From assembly GCA_002005505.1 (NCBI GenBank), contig MVGU01000530.1, forward strand, positions 165,001-220,000: a stretch of 55,000 bases of DNA, given 5' to 3'. Positions 30,304-47,443 of this stretch are shown here, piece by piece (positions within the stretch are counted from its first letter, which is position 1; each line of letters starts with the position of its first letter). The notes under the pieces are model-generated. The model did no database searches. It saw nothing but the letters and a program-made list of their open reading frames with translations, and had not been told where the DNA came from. A program made the translations under genes and the position numbers. The DNA comes from Botryococcus braunii. Lineage: Eukaryota > Chlorophyta > Trebouxiophyceae.

Positions 30304-31002
30304 CGCGCGCACGCGCGCGCTGCGTTTGTGCGGGCGGGTTCCGCGTGCGTGCTTGTATGAGCCTGAGCGTCGGCAGGTGTGCAGATCTTGGAATCGTGTT
30401 TGGGTGAGTGATCCGGAGTGAACTGTGTGGAATCAGCCGGGATCCTTGAGGGGACCTTCACAGGGGGCTGGGGGCACCTCTGGGGGATAGCTTGGGCCCC
30501 AGGTTCAATCCGCACGTCCCTCACAACACTGGAGTCAACGCAAGCCTCATACAGGAAATGTCTCCTGCCTGCAGAGGGACAACCTCTGACCTGGGCATGA
30601 TTTCTTTTTTCCCCCCATCCCGGTACATGGTAATTACACTTCATCAGTTACAACTGTTCATGGTCTGGTGCTGCAGATGCGCTGGCCTTGGCGGGAGCAG
30701 ATTTCCTGGTGGTGGGCCCCAAGGTGGTGCAGGAGCTGAGCCAGATGCCCACCTTGGCAGGCTACAACGACGGCTACTCAGCGGCGGGCGAGGACAACCT
30801 AGACTTCGTCCCTCTCTCGCCTGAGGCCGCCAAGGAGGCGGAGTTCTCGGATGCCGAGAAGGCCACCGTCAGCAAGCAGTCCTTCGAGGAGGGCCTCGGG
30901 CTTGTCGGAAAGGAGCTGCTCTCCGAAGGCCTCAAGGGGCTGATCGGCGATATCAATCGCCTCGAGCCTTACTTCACCCAGCTTGCTATCAGCGGCGAGT
31001 AG
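27717..31002 (+). CDS. Transaldolase-like protein, plastid type, with catalytic Lys replaced by Arg
   Basis: Class I aldolase-fold protein resembling the plant transaldolase-like family (Arabidopsis At1g12230 type), distinct from the main pentose-phosphate transaldolase. Exons: 27717-28043, about 28197-28385, 28551-28578 (tiny), about 28657/28707-28913, 29852-30096, 30677-31002 (TAG). The start of exon 4 is uncertain; other phases agree. The first ~55 residues are rich in Ser, Thr, Asn and Arg, as in a chloroplast transit peptide. Motifs: FSVVVPDTV, ATVSSVVLLGI, ALVNIG, RVSTEV|DPRLAND, IPATWEGIQAAKKLEAEGI, SFVQAAAAAQAGVSVIQ, GRLGDWYVKHPG, ALAGADFLVVGP, ending AISGE. In transaldolases the Schiff-base Lys sits just before I/L-x-A-T-W; here the codon is cgc (Arg). 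Enzymatic activity is therefore doubtful. Confidence 0.85.
30232..30325 (+). repeat. GT microsatellite with GC-alternating flank, intronic
   Basis: GT repeats at about 30235-30301 followed by gcgcgcgcacgcgcgcgc, in the last intron of the transaldolase-like gene. Confidence 0.95.
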
Positions 31003-34000
31003 GGCTGCCTGCCGCTTCTCTTCTTCCAGCTTCCGCTCCAGCTGACCTGCAGGGTCGTCATGCAGATCTCCAACTGTTGCCGGTCTGTAGTGCAGCATCA
31101 CTATTGCTTGTCTTACCACTCCCCCCAGTAGGGTGCGTCTGGGCGCCACCTCTGCTTGTATGAACCACATAGCAAGTTCAGAGGTTTGCCCTTCTGAGGC
31201 CTTCATGCCTAGACCTCTGGGCATTCCGGCGGTTTGGGTTTGGGTTTGGGAGCCACGAGACCTGCTGCTGTCCCCCAACGGTCCCTGCATCTCAGGAGCT
31301 GCTGAGCCTTTCGATTTCTGTTCAAACCCCCCCCCCCCAAAAAAAAAAAAAAAAAAAAAAAAAAAACAACTGCATTTCTGCCTGGAGGAAGTTCCTGTAA
31401 TGGAACGAGCAAGAGCTCCTCACTTTCACATTGAGGAAGTTGCCCTCGGTTGATCGATTCAACACACTGGTACTCTGAGTTGTTGCTGTGCTTCGGGATG
31501 CCGGACGGTAGGGCAGGGGACACAGTTATGGGTATTAAGATAGGAGATCTGAGTAGTCTCTGCTTCAGGTGTTGAGAAGAGAAAATTAGGTCGTCTCTGC
31601 TTTCCCCACTGTTTGTTTACTGTGATGGGGTAATTATGATAGTGGCTTGGAGTGGGCTCTCTGAAAAAATAGGCCACGGCTTTTTGGACGTGGTGCAGCG
31701 ATTTGCTCAAGGTTGCTGCATCGCATGGGATTGAACACGAGTTGGGATAGTGTAGGGTTAAGCGATTATTTAGTGTTGTTCTGGAAAGTTGTGGGACATG
31801 TGTCATTGTCCGGGAGCATTACAATGCTTTTATAGAGGGACACATTTAAAAGTCACTCTTCCATGGCTTAGTATTTTGTTCTGTGTCGCAGCAAGTCCCG
31901 GCGCTCATGGGTTCCGAGATCAGGACCTCCATGTAGAAGACCCGAGTGTGTTGTTGCCCATCTTGCAACCTAGAATTTGGATTATGTGTGGTTCCCTTCT
32001 GTGTGCAGCACTCCAAAGGCGCACGACTTGCGATATGCGCAGTGGATTATGCATAAATTATGCATGGCACAGCATTTATATAAAGCGGGATAAGGGTGGA
32101 AATACTTCACTCTTTGTTTAAATTATGCATGATTGAGTGAGCAAGGTTCGACACCGGGTGCCAAGTTGTAACGTATGCAGTGGACTTTGCAAAGCTAATG
32201 TTAATCGGCAATCTTCCTACTGCGTAACAACCTGCACTGTGGGCACGATGGTAGGCGAAGTCAGGGTTTGCGAGCTCCGCCATGTGCGAAATTGCACTGT
32301 GTGGCCCTGTCAGATCCTGGTTGCCGTTTGTAACGCTCTGCCCCTGCAACACGCAAGGAGGGCTTCACTTTGTCGCTAATCTGGTAGCCAAGTCGGTGCC
32401 AAGTTCCACTGGTTCTTGAAATTTCTTTAATGTGCGGCGTGAATCAAGCTTCATGTCAGGTCGCCTGCCTCAGCCAAATACGTGTTGGTCTGCTGCCATA
32501 GCAAATATGTTTGTGCGAGTAAGAACATTGCTGGGTTTACATCCTTCATTAGCTGTCAACTGATACTGCTCTTGGAAGGGTCTAAACGCAGGGATATTCG
32601 TAATCTCACATGGATCGAAAGTCTTTAAGCACATCAATCTTATGAGTTAAAAGGTGGAATGGATTTTCCATTGAGATATGTACATGTCGACGTGGCTGCT
32701 CTTCTACCCTGTCCAACTAGCGGTCTTCGGACTGCTTTCCCAATCAATCATGCTGTTTCTTTTACTTTTAAAAGTGATAAATATCTATGACATTTAACAA
32801 TAAGTGAAGCGCATCCGTTTTTTTTCCCCAGACACCTGGTAGGTTACCAATGTTATCGAAATCACCAACTTAGTCACGACACTCATGCACACTCAGCAAT
32901 TGCAAGGCCCGCTTGCAAAGGCTATCCTGTACGGCCATCATGGCACTCAGCTCAGGTTTGTCACCTGCATCGAAGCATTGAATTCACAGTAAAGCAGCTC
33001 ACAAACAATGGCATTCCATTGCAATTGCCCCAATCGTCCAGGTCGATCCCCTACAGACTCCCAAAACAGGGGAGGTCCCACAGAAGGGGGATAAGCAACT
33101 TTCGAATCCAGGCCCCAGTTCTCAAACCCACATTTTGATTTGCCCTGCCATTGTTGGGGCTCTGGGCGTGTCAGTGCCTAAGTTGACTCGGTGCTAGGTG
33201 GGCCAAACAAAGGAATGGTTCCATGTGCAGCAGGGGCCAAGGCTCCCTGCAGATATGAATAAGGCTGAACTTCCACCATTGAAGTGGTCCTTTGGAAGAT
33301 GTATTTGAAGCATGTCTTGCCGGCTAACGCATTCCCACCTTTCATCCTCAGTCTAGGCACAGATCAGGATTGGGGGCAATCAACTCGACCCCATGTCAAA
33401 CCATACCTAATATCTTACTCAAAAGTGTGGCAGATGCCTCCAGTTTCAAGTTATCTCCAGCTACACGTCTTGCTCAATACAAAAAGCGTTGTTCACTTTC
33501 AGATCTGGGAGGTGCAACACAAGCGGCATTACAGAAGTGCCTGCGCCATCTCTGCGCTCCACCTTGGCCTTACAGACAGAACACTTTGTGGAGGAAGACT
33601 AACAGTGGAAATGATGACTTCGTTCCAGCTGGAATTGCTCCAACCTCTTTTGTGCATGCAAGTATTGTTCAGTTGTTGAGTCCCGACTTCATGGTTGCGG
33701 CAACCTCCTCTGGAGTTACAGCGGAGTGCACCTGCAGTGACCATGACAATATTGTAGACTGAGAGTGAAATTTTGTAGAAATTCACGTGGTGAGTACATC
33801 TAATGGTAAGCAATATCACTCAGATTACCTCTGTGGCAAGTTCCAGCCATTCAAAACATTTGCGCAGAGGGTCTCCCTTTGCAGGAGGCCTCTCATGGTT
33901 CCAATACGCGAAATCCCGGAATGTCTCTTCTACTTCTTGTTGATGAGATATTGGTTCACTGATAGAAGAAGGCTTCGTGATGTAACCAACGAAGTTTTCA

Positions 34001-34750
34001 GGAAGCGAAATGGCCGCTCCTGCTCAGGGACATGGCCTTCGTAAGAACCCACAACCAGCCACTACGTATTGATTGAACGCTAACATTGAGCATCACTGAG
34101 TAATTGAGTAAAAATCATAATTAGAGCTTGCAGTACGCAGGTAATTTGTTGATTTGCCCATGAACAACACTGAGATCGTCGTTATGATATTTGCTAACTT
34201 GTCCGGGTTCTACCTTGTAAGATACGTCCACGAAATCTTGCATTCAAGATGGCCAATCCATCCACAGATCTACCTGCGCCGGTGTAAGACGCCCGCTGCT
34301 CAGACATGCAAGCCGTCGCAAGTGGGTGCCAACATCAAAGGCATAACTCGTTATCAGGAGCGACAACCACCCACCAGTAGAAACAGGTTGAAAGTACCCC
34401 GATACTTTAGCCTCTCCTTCGTATTGAATAGAGCAAGGAAGCAGATGAAGGGCCGGCATGGGGTCACTCTCCACCATCTACTTTCGTTCCTCGTTACAAT
34501 GGGATGTATTGAGCGTCAAAAGCAAACATATGCGATAAGTAACCTGTGTAACACACTTCAGTGGTTTGCGGGTATCTGGAACCCCTCAGGATCGCGGTAT
34601 ATTGATTGTGTTGTCGTCGGTGATCACTGATGCGGAAATGCCGAACTCCCGCTTGCACCCGCTGCGGGCTGCATTCGGACACTCACTCGACTGCCTGACT
34701 GGCCAGTGGCCAGTAGGCTCAGGAAAAGGGAGAAAAGGAGGAAGAGGAAG
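31003..34750. other. Intergenic region, no gene recognised
   Basis: The first part is probably the 3' untranslated region of the transaldolase-like gene. A C10 run followed by about 28 A lies at 31327-31366. Three TTTGGG units occur near 31231-31249. Plus-strand frames at 33370-33762 (130 codons) and 34154-34630 (158 codons) have ordinary composition but match no family I know and show no partner exons. A TTATGCATAA palindrome lies near 32047. Confidence 0.5.
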
Positions 34751-34755
34751 GAAGC

Positions 34756-35885
34756 TGTTGTGAAATAATATGGGAACCCTAGGGTTTGAGGTTCCCCGTA
34801 GCGTGTGCCTTCGTGTGTGAAGTGGCTGATGGACAATAAATGGTCACTTTCCAGTCGTTCGTAAACATGTGGAACTCATGGTTTAGTTTGGAAGGTACAC
34901 TTGGCATGTGACTAGCTCCTTGTGTTATGCTTGGTGCTTGTCATACGGTAATCTCAAAGGTAATGTCTACTAATGTGGTTGCCTGTCGTTGAGGATTAGT
35001 CGATTCGAGAAGTCATGACCTCGAGTTTACTATCATCCTCTTGTGTGCCTTGGAGGTTCAAGTGATGTACTCATGAAGGGCAATTAGTTCTCTTCTTGAG
35101 TAATTGCTAGGTCTGACCTTTGTACCCAGGAAACACTAGGGTACTCTTAAAGGTCATAGGAGTTCCTTGGAAGTTAGGAAACGTGCTGAGGATTTGACCT
35201 CCTTGAAGCGCGTGTGAGTGGCAGTTCCGTAGGGACCCGGATTATTGTCGTACGGTCTCGTCGGAGTCAGTGTAGCTGGTAGGCTCGGAGGCCTAGAACT
35301 TAGGAATTCTAGCCTCGTCCACCTACCGTTTAGTTTCCTTTGGCCTTGCGTCATATGGGACGGCTTGGCATTCTTTCATCAGTCTTGATGGTGGATAGCC
35401 TCGACTCCTTGTCCCTTGTGCGCATGGTGCGACAGGACTCGTACTACACGTCCTTACGTTTTCTGTGACATACATGATTATGGCACAGGTAAGACTGCCC
35501 TTAGTAAGGTTGCTTTTTTTAAGCTACGATACTTTGTGTAAAGTCTTGATGGTGGATAGCCTCGACTCCTTGTCCCTTGTGCGCATGGTGCGACAGGACT
35601 CGTACTACACGTCCTTACGTTTTCTGTGACATACATGGTGATGGCACAGGTGGCCTTGTTAGATGGTGTTCCTAACAAGTGTCTGGAGTTATCTCCTGCT
35701 CTGGAGTCGTCCAAGTGGAGTCGTCCATCAGGAGCGTGCTTGAAGCTTTGTCTCACGTTTCGACAAAGGGTTGGATGGTGTTCCCAACCTAATTTAATGT
35801 TTTCATTCTGAAGTAACTGTGGTCTAATGTTATGGCTTCATCGAACTTCTTTTTCATGTTATCGCCGATTCGAACTTCTTTTTCA
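34756..35885 (+). repeat. 5' long terminal repeat
   Basis: Begins TGTTGTGAAATAATATGGG and ends CTTCTTTTTCA, followed at once by TGGTATCGG of the primer-binding site. It contains an internal duplication: about 109 bp starting agtcttgatggtggatagcc at 35381 and again at 35542. A small open frame around 35626-35811 is identical in both LTRs, simply because the LTRs are. Confidence 0.9.
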
Positions 35886-35898
35886 TGGTATCGGCGAG
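35886..35898 (+). promoter_or_regulatory. Primer-binding site, probably initiator-Met tRNA
   Basis: TGGTATCGGCGAG immediately follows the LTR. It matches the first seven bases of the plant initiator-tRNA-Met complement (TGGTATCAGAG) and nine of the first eleven. Confidence 0.65.
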
Positions 35899-38800
35899 TG
35901 CCGATCGTCAACGAATACGTTTGACGCCTGTGATGAACGTTACCCTTACTGACGATGGTGTTCCGTCAGAAAGGTTTGAAGTCATTTTTATAGCAATTGA
36001 TTGATCCATGGCGTTCAAATCCATTATTATCAGTTGTTGTCGTTGTTGAAACTTCGTGGCGATTTCGATCCGTTCAAGCCAATGTGGACTTGAAAGGCGG
36101 AATGTTTTAAGATACAATCATTTCTGTGTGATCTTTTGAGCATTCAAGATTGCAAAGATGATTCATGTGCTACATCTGTGAAAGTGTAGTGGTACTTCAA
36201 CGTTGAACTTCCAAAAGGGGCGTTCAAAGCGTCTACTTGCAAGCCTACTATTTGACATTTGTGATTATCGGTATACTAACTCTTCGGTATGCTGATGGGT
36301 TTCAGGTGCTTTTGCACACATGGATCAGTTCAGTACGGGCTGGTTCGGGACTAGGGGAGGACAAAAGGAGGTTCCTTGCGTGCCAAGAATGGACATGCAT
36401 CGACACCTCTGGAGAAATAATCTCACCTTCAAGCGTGAAAGGGAGTACGGTCCCAACTTCCTCATGGGGCATAAGTACATGTGACCCCTGATTATGTGTG
36501 CAGTAGCATCTTTCCCTACCTTCCCAAGTGCCCCTAGTGTGTGGGGCATGTGGCTTGTTGCTTGGGGGCATCTTTAGGCTGCTCCATGTTGAGTATGTGC
36601 TTCTTGAGTGAGCAGAATACTCCTTATGTGAGCATGCGATGAGTCGAGTGGGCATAGGTGTGGTTATCTGCACTTTTGTCTCTCTCTCTTACACCTATAA
36701 AAACTTTTGCAATTACCATTGATTTGTAACTTTTCAATGGTACATGACATGGACATCATAAAGATGCACTTGGCCTTGGGTTGTTGGGGATGTGATAGGC
36801 ATGAGAAAGGTGTCTCTTCATACCTCACACCATTTTACATTTCCAAGGCCATGGCAGTGTGTGCAGTTGGGGAGTTTGGTTATGCAGACCCTTCTGTTCA
36901 CAATGTGGTCATGACTAGTGACTTGCTCCTAAAGAGCATGCACATGTTGTGTTAAGTGTAGCAATTTCATGACTTTTATGTTGAAGGAAAGGGTCAGCGC
37001 ACCAGATGCAGTTTACTTCTTTGGAGATGACTTGTCAGTGTACACATGTTTGGATTAAGGGTCTCTCACCCTTAATCAACTGGTTTTTATTGTACTAGGG
37101 CATGTATAACAAGCATATGGAAACCTCTGCGAGACTACACTGTTTTTGGCTGCATCTGGAGGAAGACGGGTGCATAGCCAGGTTATGTTATCGATGCGCG
37201 CACATGGGCAAACTCTGCAGTTGGATATGTTGGGGTTCTATGCTCTTTGTTATGCAAAGGTTTGTTTTTCCTCATGTTAAGTACTTGAGTCTGAGGGATT
37301 TTTGATGAAGTCCCATGTTTTCTAAGATTATCCTGATGATAGGTTCCCTGAATATCTTGGGGTACAGCGCACTAAAGGGCAGATGTGAAGTTTGCCGGCT
37401 TTAAGGAGTTGTAGCTTCTTGTAACCTGTCTTGGGTACTTCTTATGTGTTTCTGTGGACCTAACTTAAGTTTCACAGATTTTAGTACTAACTGCTACAAG
37501 TTATGCTACTTGCAACCTTCAGATTCACGTTGCGCAAAGGCGTCTACTGTGGGTTGCTTGTTCTACTGGCATTGCTAATTGCATTTGACCTTTCTTGTAT
37601 GCTGCGATGATCTTGAAAGGATATTTGAGTGCTTGGTATGGTGTCTGAAGGGCTGGTTCCTCTACAGAGCTGTTCAGACAAGTTTCCAAGGTCACTGTAG
37701 ATAGACACGTTTGGGTCTATCTCCACGCGGTAGTTAGAGCCTCTCGATTCGGACTCGTGTTTGTCTGATCGCGGTACAATTCGAATCTCGAAGCGGTTAA
37801 TGCTTCGAAGGTTCGGATGGTTGCTCGTAACATTCGAAGTACTGGTTTATTGCCAATACTTTGTCTTATGCTTGCATGGATTACACGTGATAAATTGTGA
37901 TGCAAGGGACAATTTCTTTGCCTTTGTTTCTCAAGGCAAACTTTGTACGTTGGTTTGCCCTAATCATATCATGGAGCTTCATCCGTCCGAAGGTGGAGTG
38001 AAGCTCTCCTCATTGGTGTTTGTGCTCGTCCTTCAACAGCGAGCGGTTCTTCATTGCCCAATTTATACATGACTATGTGACTATCACCAAGTATGATGGC
38101 CTGTGATTGCCATGATAACTTGCTTGTGAGAGAGTGCATTAAAGGGACCAAGATTATCCGAGACAATGGTGCCTCATTTGGTTGACTGTTGGGCTGTAAC
38201 GGCCGTGATAACTAGGAACTTGCTTTGCCCTATACAGAGGCTATGGGGATAGCACGTGATCCATGATGGTTTGCGGGTAGTCCAATATAGTTGAGGAGTG
38301 TACACTGGTAGTGTATGTTCCCGGATAAGTTTGAGGGTGGGCCAAGATGCGCAGTAGGCGTGAGGCACCCAACAGGAACTTGGGAACAACTCCAAGATAG
38401 CTTGCGGCGTACCCAATAGAGCTTCGGAATCAGTTCCGTTTGACGTTTGACTTCAGTCAAGAAGTGACAATAAGAGGTAGAAGAAGCCGCTGTTTAAACT
38501 CGGATAAGCTGACTAAAGTAACGATTCTTCAGCTTGGATGGTTGCCCTTTGATACGTACTTTGGTCTCACAAGGAATTGGTGTGAGATTGGAATGGTCAG
38601 TCATATGTTTTCTTGCAGTAGCGGCAATGCATATGCTTCGTGTATTGATGCTTGTAAGCATTGAGCTTGTGATGCTTGTGTTAACATTAAGCGTGAGCAA
38701 ATTCATCGATGGGAGGGTCACTTTTGCTTGAAGTGGCTGTTTACTCCACTGCTTTTGTTTGGTATTCAGTTTGTTAAGTCACTTTATGGTGCATAGCTCG

Positions 38801-39322
38801 AGGGGAGGATCATCTAAGTTGAGGTGATTGTCTACTTCCCACTTCGTTGGTCTAAAGTTTTGCTTGACTTGAGGAGGTGCTGCCTCTTGTCAAATGCATT
38901 TTCTTCTCGTATGAGAAGCTTCTAAAGGCGTTTGGTATTCTGAAGGTTCCTATCAAGCTACTTCAGTTTTTGGTTTACACTGGGACAAACTGTGTATCAA
39001 GTTTACGCTTTCATGGTCGCGCTTACGCGGGGAATAGCTTATCGGTTAGGAGATTTACCATGAGAGTGGTCTCTTAACATGTTATGGTTCTCTTGCTACA
39101 TTCATATTGTGCTTGAGCGTTCCTTCGTGATTTGGCGTTTGTTTATGCATGCTTTGCATTGGTTGCTCCTTCCTGATCTCCAGGGGAGGTAATCAGGCAG
39201 TTGATTTTACGCTTGTACGGATAATTGTTGCTCTCGCTGATGGAGTGATGTTTTATGCTTACATACTTTGGGGGCATATAACTCTCTTCATGTGATGGAC
39301 ACTCACTTCCCCCACTTCATGC
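35899..39322 (+). other. LTR-element interior, essentially non-coding
   Basis: A short frame right after the LTR (about 35884-35990) reads MVSASADRQRIRLTPVMNVT and then stops; it could be the relic of a gag start. Near 38772 the phrase VKSLYGA followed by a stop recalls the KSLYGLKQ block of copia reverse transcriptase, but it is isolated. Nothing else resembles protease, integrase, RT or RNase H. Confidence 0.55.
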
Positions 39323-39331
39323 AAGGGGAGG
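39323..39331 (+). promoter_or_regulatory. Polypurine tract before the 3' LTR
   Basis: AAGGGGAGG abuts the first base (TG) of the 3' LTR, the expected place for the plus-strand primer. Confidence 0.75.
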
Positions 39332-40462
39332 TGTTGTGAAATAATATGGGAACCCTAGGGTTTGAGGTTCCCCGTAGCGTGTGCCTTCGTGTGTGAAGTG
39401 GCTGATGGACAATAAATGGTCACTTTCCAGTCGTTCGTAAACATGTGGAACTCATGGTTTAGTTTGGAAGGTACACTTGGCATGTGACTAGCTCCTTGTG
39501 TTATGCTTGGTGCTTGTCATACGGTAATCTCAAAGGTAATGTCTACTAATGTGGTTGCCTGTCGTTGAGGATTAGTCGATTCGAGAAGTCATGACCTCGA
39601 GTTTACTATCATCCTCTTGTGTGCCTTGGAGGTTCAAGTGATGTACTCATGAAGGGCAATTAGTTCTCTTCTTGAGTAATTGCTAGGTCTGACCTTTGTA
39701 CCCAGGAAACACTAGGGTACTCTTAAAGGTCATAGGAGTTCCTTGGAAGTTAGGAAACGTGCTGAGGATTTGACCTCCTTGAAGCGCGTGTGAGTGGCAG
39801 TTCCGTAGGGACCCGGATTATTGTCGTACGGTCTCGTCGGAGTCAGTGTAGCTGGTAGGCTCGGAGGCCTAGAACTTAGGAATTCTAGCCTCGTCCACCT
39901 ACCGTTTAGTTTCCTTTGGCCTTGCGTCATATGGGACGGCTTGGCATTCTTTCATCAGTCTTGATGGTGGATAGCCTCGACTCCTTGTCCCTTGTGCGCA
40001 TGGTGCGACAGGACTCGTACTACACGTCCTTACGTTTTCTGTGACATACATGATTATGGCACAGGTAAGACTGCCCTTAGTAAGGTTGCTTTTTTTAAGC
40101 TACGATACTTTGTGTAAAGTCTTGATGGTGGATAGCCTCGACTCCTTGTCCCTTGTGCGCATGGTGCGACAGGACTCGTACTACACGTCCTTACGTTTTC
40201 TGTGACATACATGGTGATGGCACAGGTGGCCTTGTTAGATGGTGTTCCTAACAAGTGTCTGGAGTTATCTCCTGCTCTGGAGTCGTCCAAGTGGAGTCGT
40301 CCATCAGGAGCGTGCTTGAAGCTTTGTCTCACGTTTCGACAAAGGGTTGGATGGTGTTCCCAACCTAATTTAATGTTTTCATTCTGAAGTAACTGTGGTC
40401 TAATGTTATGGCTTCATCGAACTTCTTTTTCATGTTATCGCCGATTCGAATTTGTTCTTTTA
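39332..40462 (+). repeat. 3' long terminal repeat
   Basis: Same sequence as the 5' LTR up to cgattcgaa at 40450. The last bases differ: tttgttctttta here against cttctttttca in the 5' LTR. GAAGC follows at 40463-40467. The internal ~109 bp duplication is at 39957 and 40118. Confidence 0.9.
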
Positions 40463-40602
40463 GAAGCAGGCTTAGGATTATGCTTAAATTACACTGGATG
40501 CTTTTTTTTGGCTTTTGTTTTTTGTTTTGTTTAGTTTTTTGGGGGGGGGGGGCGGGGGGGCACTTTTTCGGTATCGAGATAAAGTGGAAGTTTTTTTACA
40601 TA

Positions 40603-40751
40603 CCGTACCGTCGCTAATTATTGGGCACAAATGTTTCAAAAATGGGCGCCCAACATTTAAAATATTCCAAATTTCCGCAGGGGAGGAGAAAATAACGGGT
40701 CCTTCTGGGTGCCCAAAATTAGGTTAATGCCCAATAATTAGCGACGGTACG

Positions 40752-40752
<1 letters not shown>
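40603..40752. mobile_element. MITE-like element with 25 bp perfect terminal inverted repeats
   Basis: The left end (40603-40627, starting ccgtaccgtcgctaattatt) is the exact reverse complement of the right end (40728-40752, ending agcgacggtacgg). The 100 bp interior is AT-rich and non-coding, with a gggcgccc palindrome. TA precedes the left end, and the right end runs, after two A, into an AT microsatellite, compatible with a TA-rich target. Confidence 0.8.

Positions 40753-40753
<1 letters not shown>

Positions 40754-40804
<51 letters not shown>
40754..40804. repeat. AT microsatellite
   Basis: Pure TA dinucleotide array abutting the MITE-like element, followed by T and G runs (40807-40846). 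A similar T-run/G-run pair lies on the other side at 40500-40560. Confidence 0.95.
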
Positions 40805-40809
<5 letters not shown>

Positions 40810-40849
40810 TTTTTGTTTTGGGGGGGGGGGGGGCGTGGGGGGGGGGACG

Positions 40850-41740
40850 TAGGTATGGAACCCATGTGACCTTCTCCTTCTGGGATTTGGGGATTTTCTA
40901 TCTTAGTCACACTGCTGGGTGAAACTGCCGGGAGTAGTGGGGTGGGGGTTTAGGGCTCTTGCCCCCATCTTTCCCCTTTCTTAAGCTGGGCAGTAGGGCC
41001 TACTGGCCTATTGAGTAGGCGGGTACAAGGTTTGGATTGTCCGCTGGACTCGGCTTACAGTGATCCGCCAGAAGTTCAAATGGGGCTTCCCCGAGTATCA
41101 ACGGATCTTCCTTTCCCTCAAGTATCAACGAATGCGCTTCTAAATTCTACCTTCATAGGACATGCTCTACTTCACACTCACTGTACTAGAAAGCCTCAAG
41201 GTGTTCACGGTGGTTTCCTAAAGACTGCGGGGTGACCTAAGTCCGGTGGTCTGAGCCCGACTAAATCTGTGCACCAGAAATCATGCTACCAGATCAGGTT
41301 ACCTCGCATGAGTAGACAGATGGAGATGTACGCCAAGTCGTGTTTGTCTCTCATCATAACTGACCAGAAACTTTATGAAGCTGAACCTAAACAAAAACTA
41401 CATTAATTTATGGTATTATGTGCAACCGGGGAAAGGCCCACCAATCCAGCTGTCCCACTGATTTTGATTCTGATATTAGCGCATACCCCTCTGCCACCTT
41501 GAGTACGCGGGGACTGGATAGATAAGACCGTCCTTTCTTACCGATCTTCACGAATTTACTTATTGCTAAGACCGAAAAGATGTGGCGACTCCAATAAGAG
41601 GCGGCGGTGAAGGACCCTCAGGTGACCTGGAAAAGCAATGCCGTCCGCATCTCAAGACCGAGACCCGTCATCATAGAGTAGGGCTAATTGGAAAGGTACT
41701 TTGTGTGAAAATGACGGGGGCAATTGCCTGCTGAAGCCCC
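40850..41740. other. No gene recognised
   Basis: Only short frames; no repeat or regulatory element could be supported. Confidence 0.4.

Positions 41741-47443
<5,703 letters not shown>

Larger units (their letters stand above)
34756..40462 (+). mobile_element. LTR retrotransposon, non-autonomous (LARD-like), recent insertion
   Basis: Two direct LTRs of about 1.13 kb (34756-35885 and 39332-40462) lie at a constant offset of 4576 bases and look identical over their whole length except the last few bases. They are flanked by the 5 bp target-site duplication GAAGC (34751-34755 and 40463-40467). The 5' LTR is followed directly by a primer-binding site, and the 3' LTR is preceded by a purine tract. 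The 3.4 kb interior holds no frame longer than about 125 codons and no clear gag-pol, so the element was probably mobilised in trans by a relative. Confidence 0.9.

Noticed and set aside
31231..31250. TTTGGG repeats, considered as telomere-like
   Set aside because: Only three units, and the sequence is not the plant TTTAGGG type.
34154..34630. 158-codon frame considered as a gene
   Set aside because: No recognisable domain or partner exons; a frame of this length can occur by chance in this DNA.
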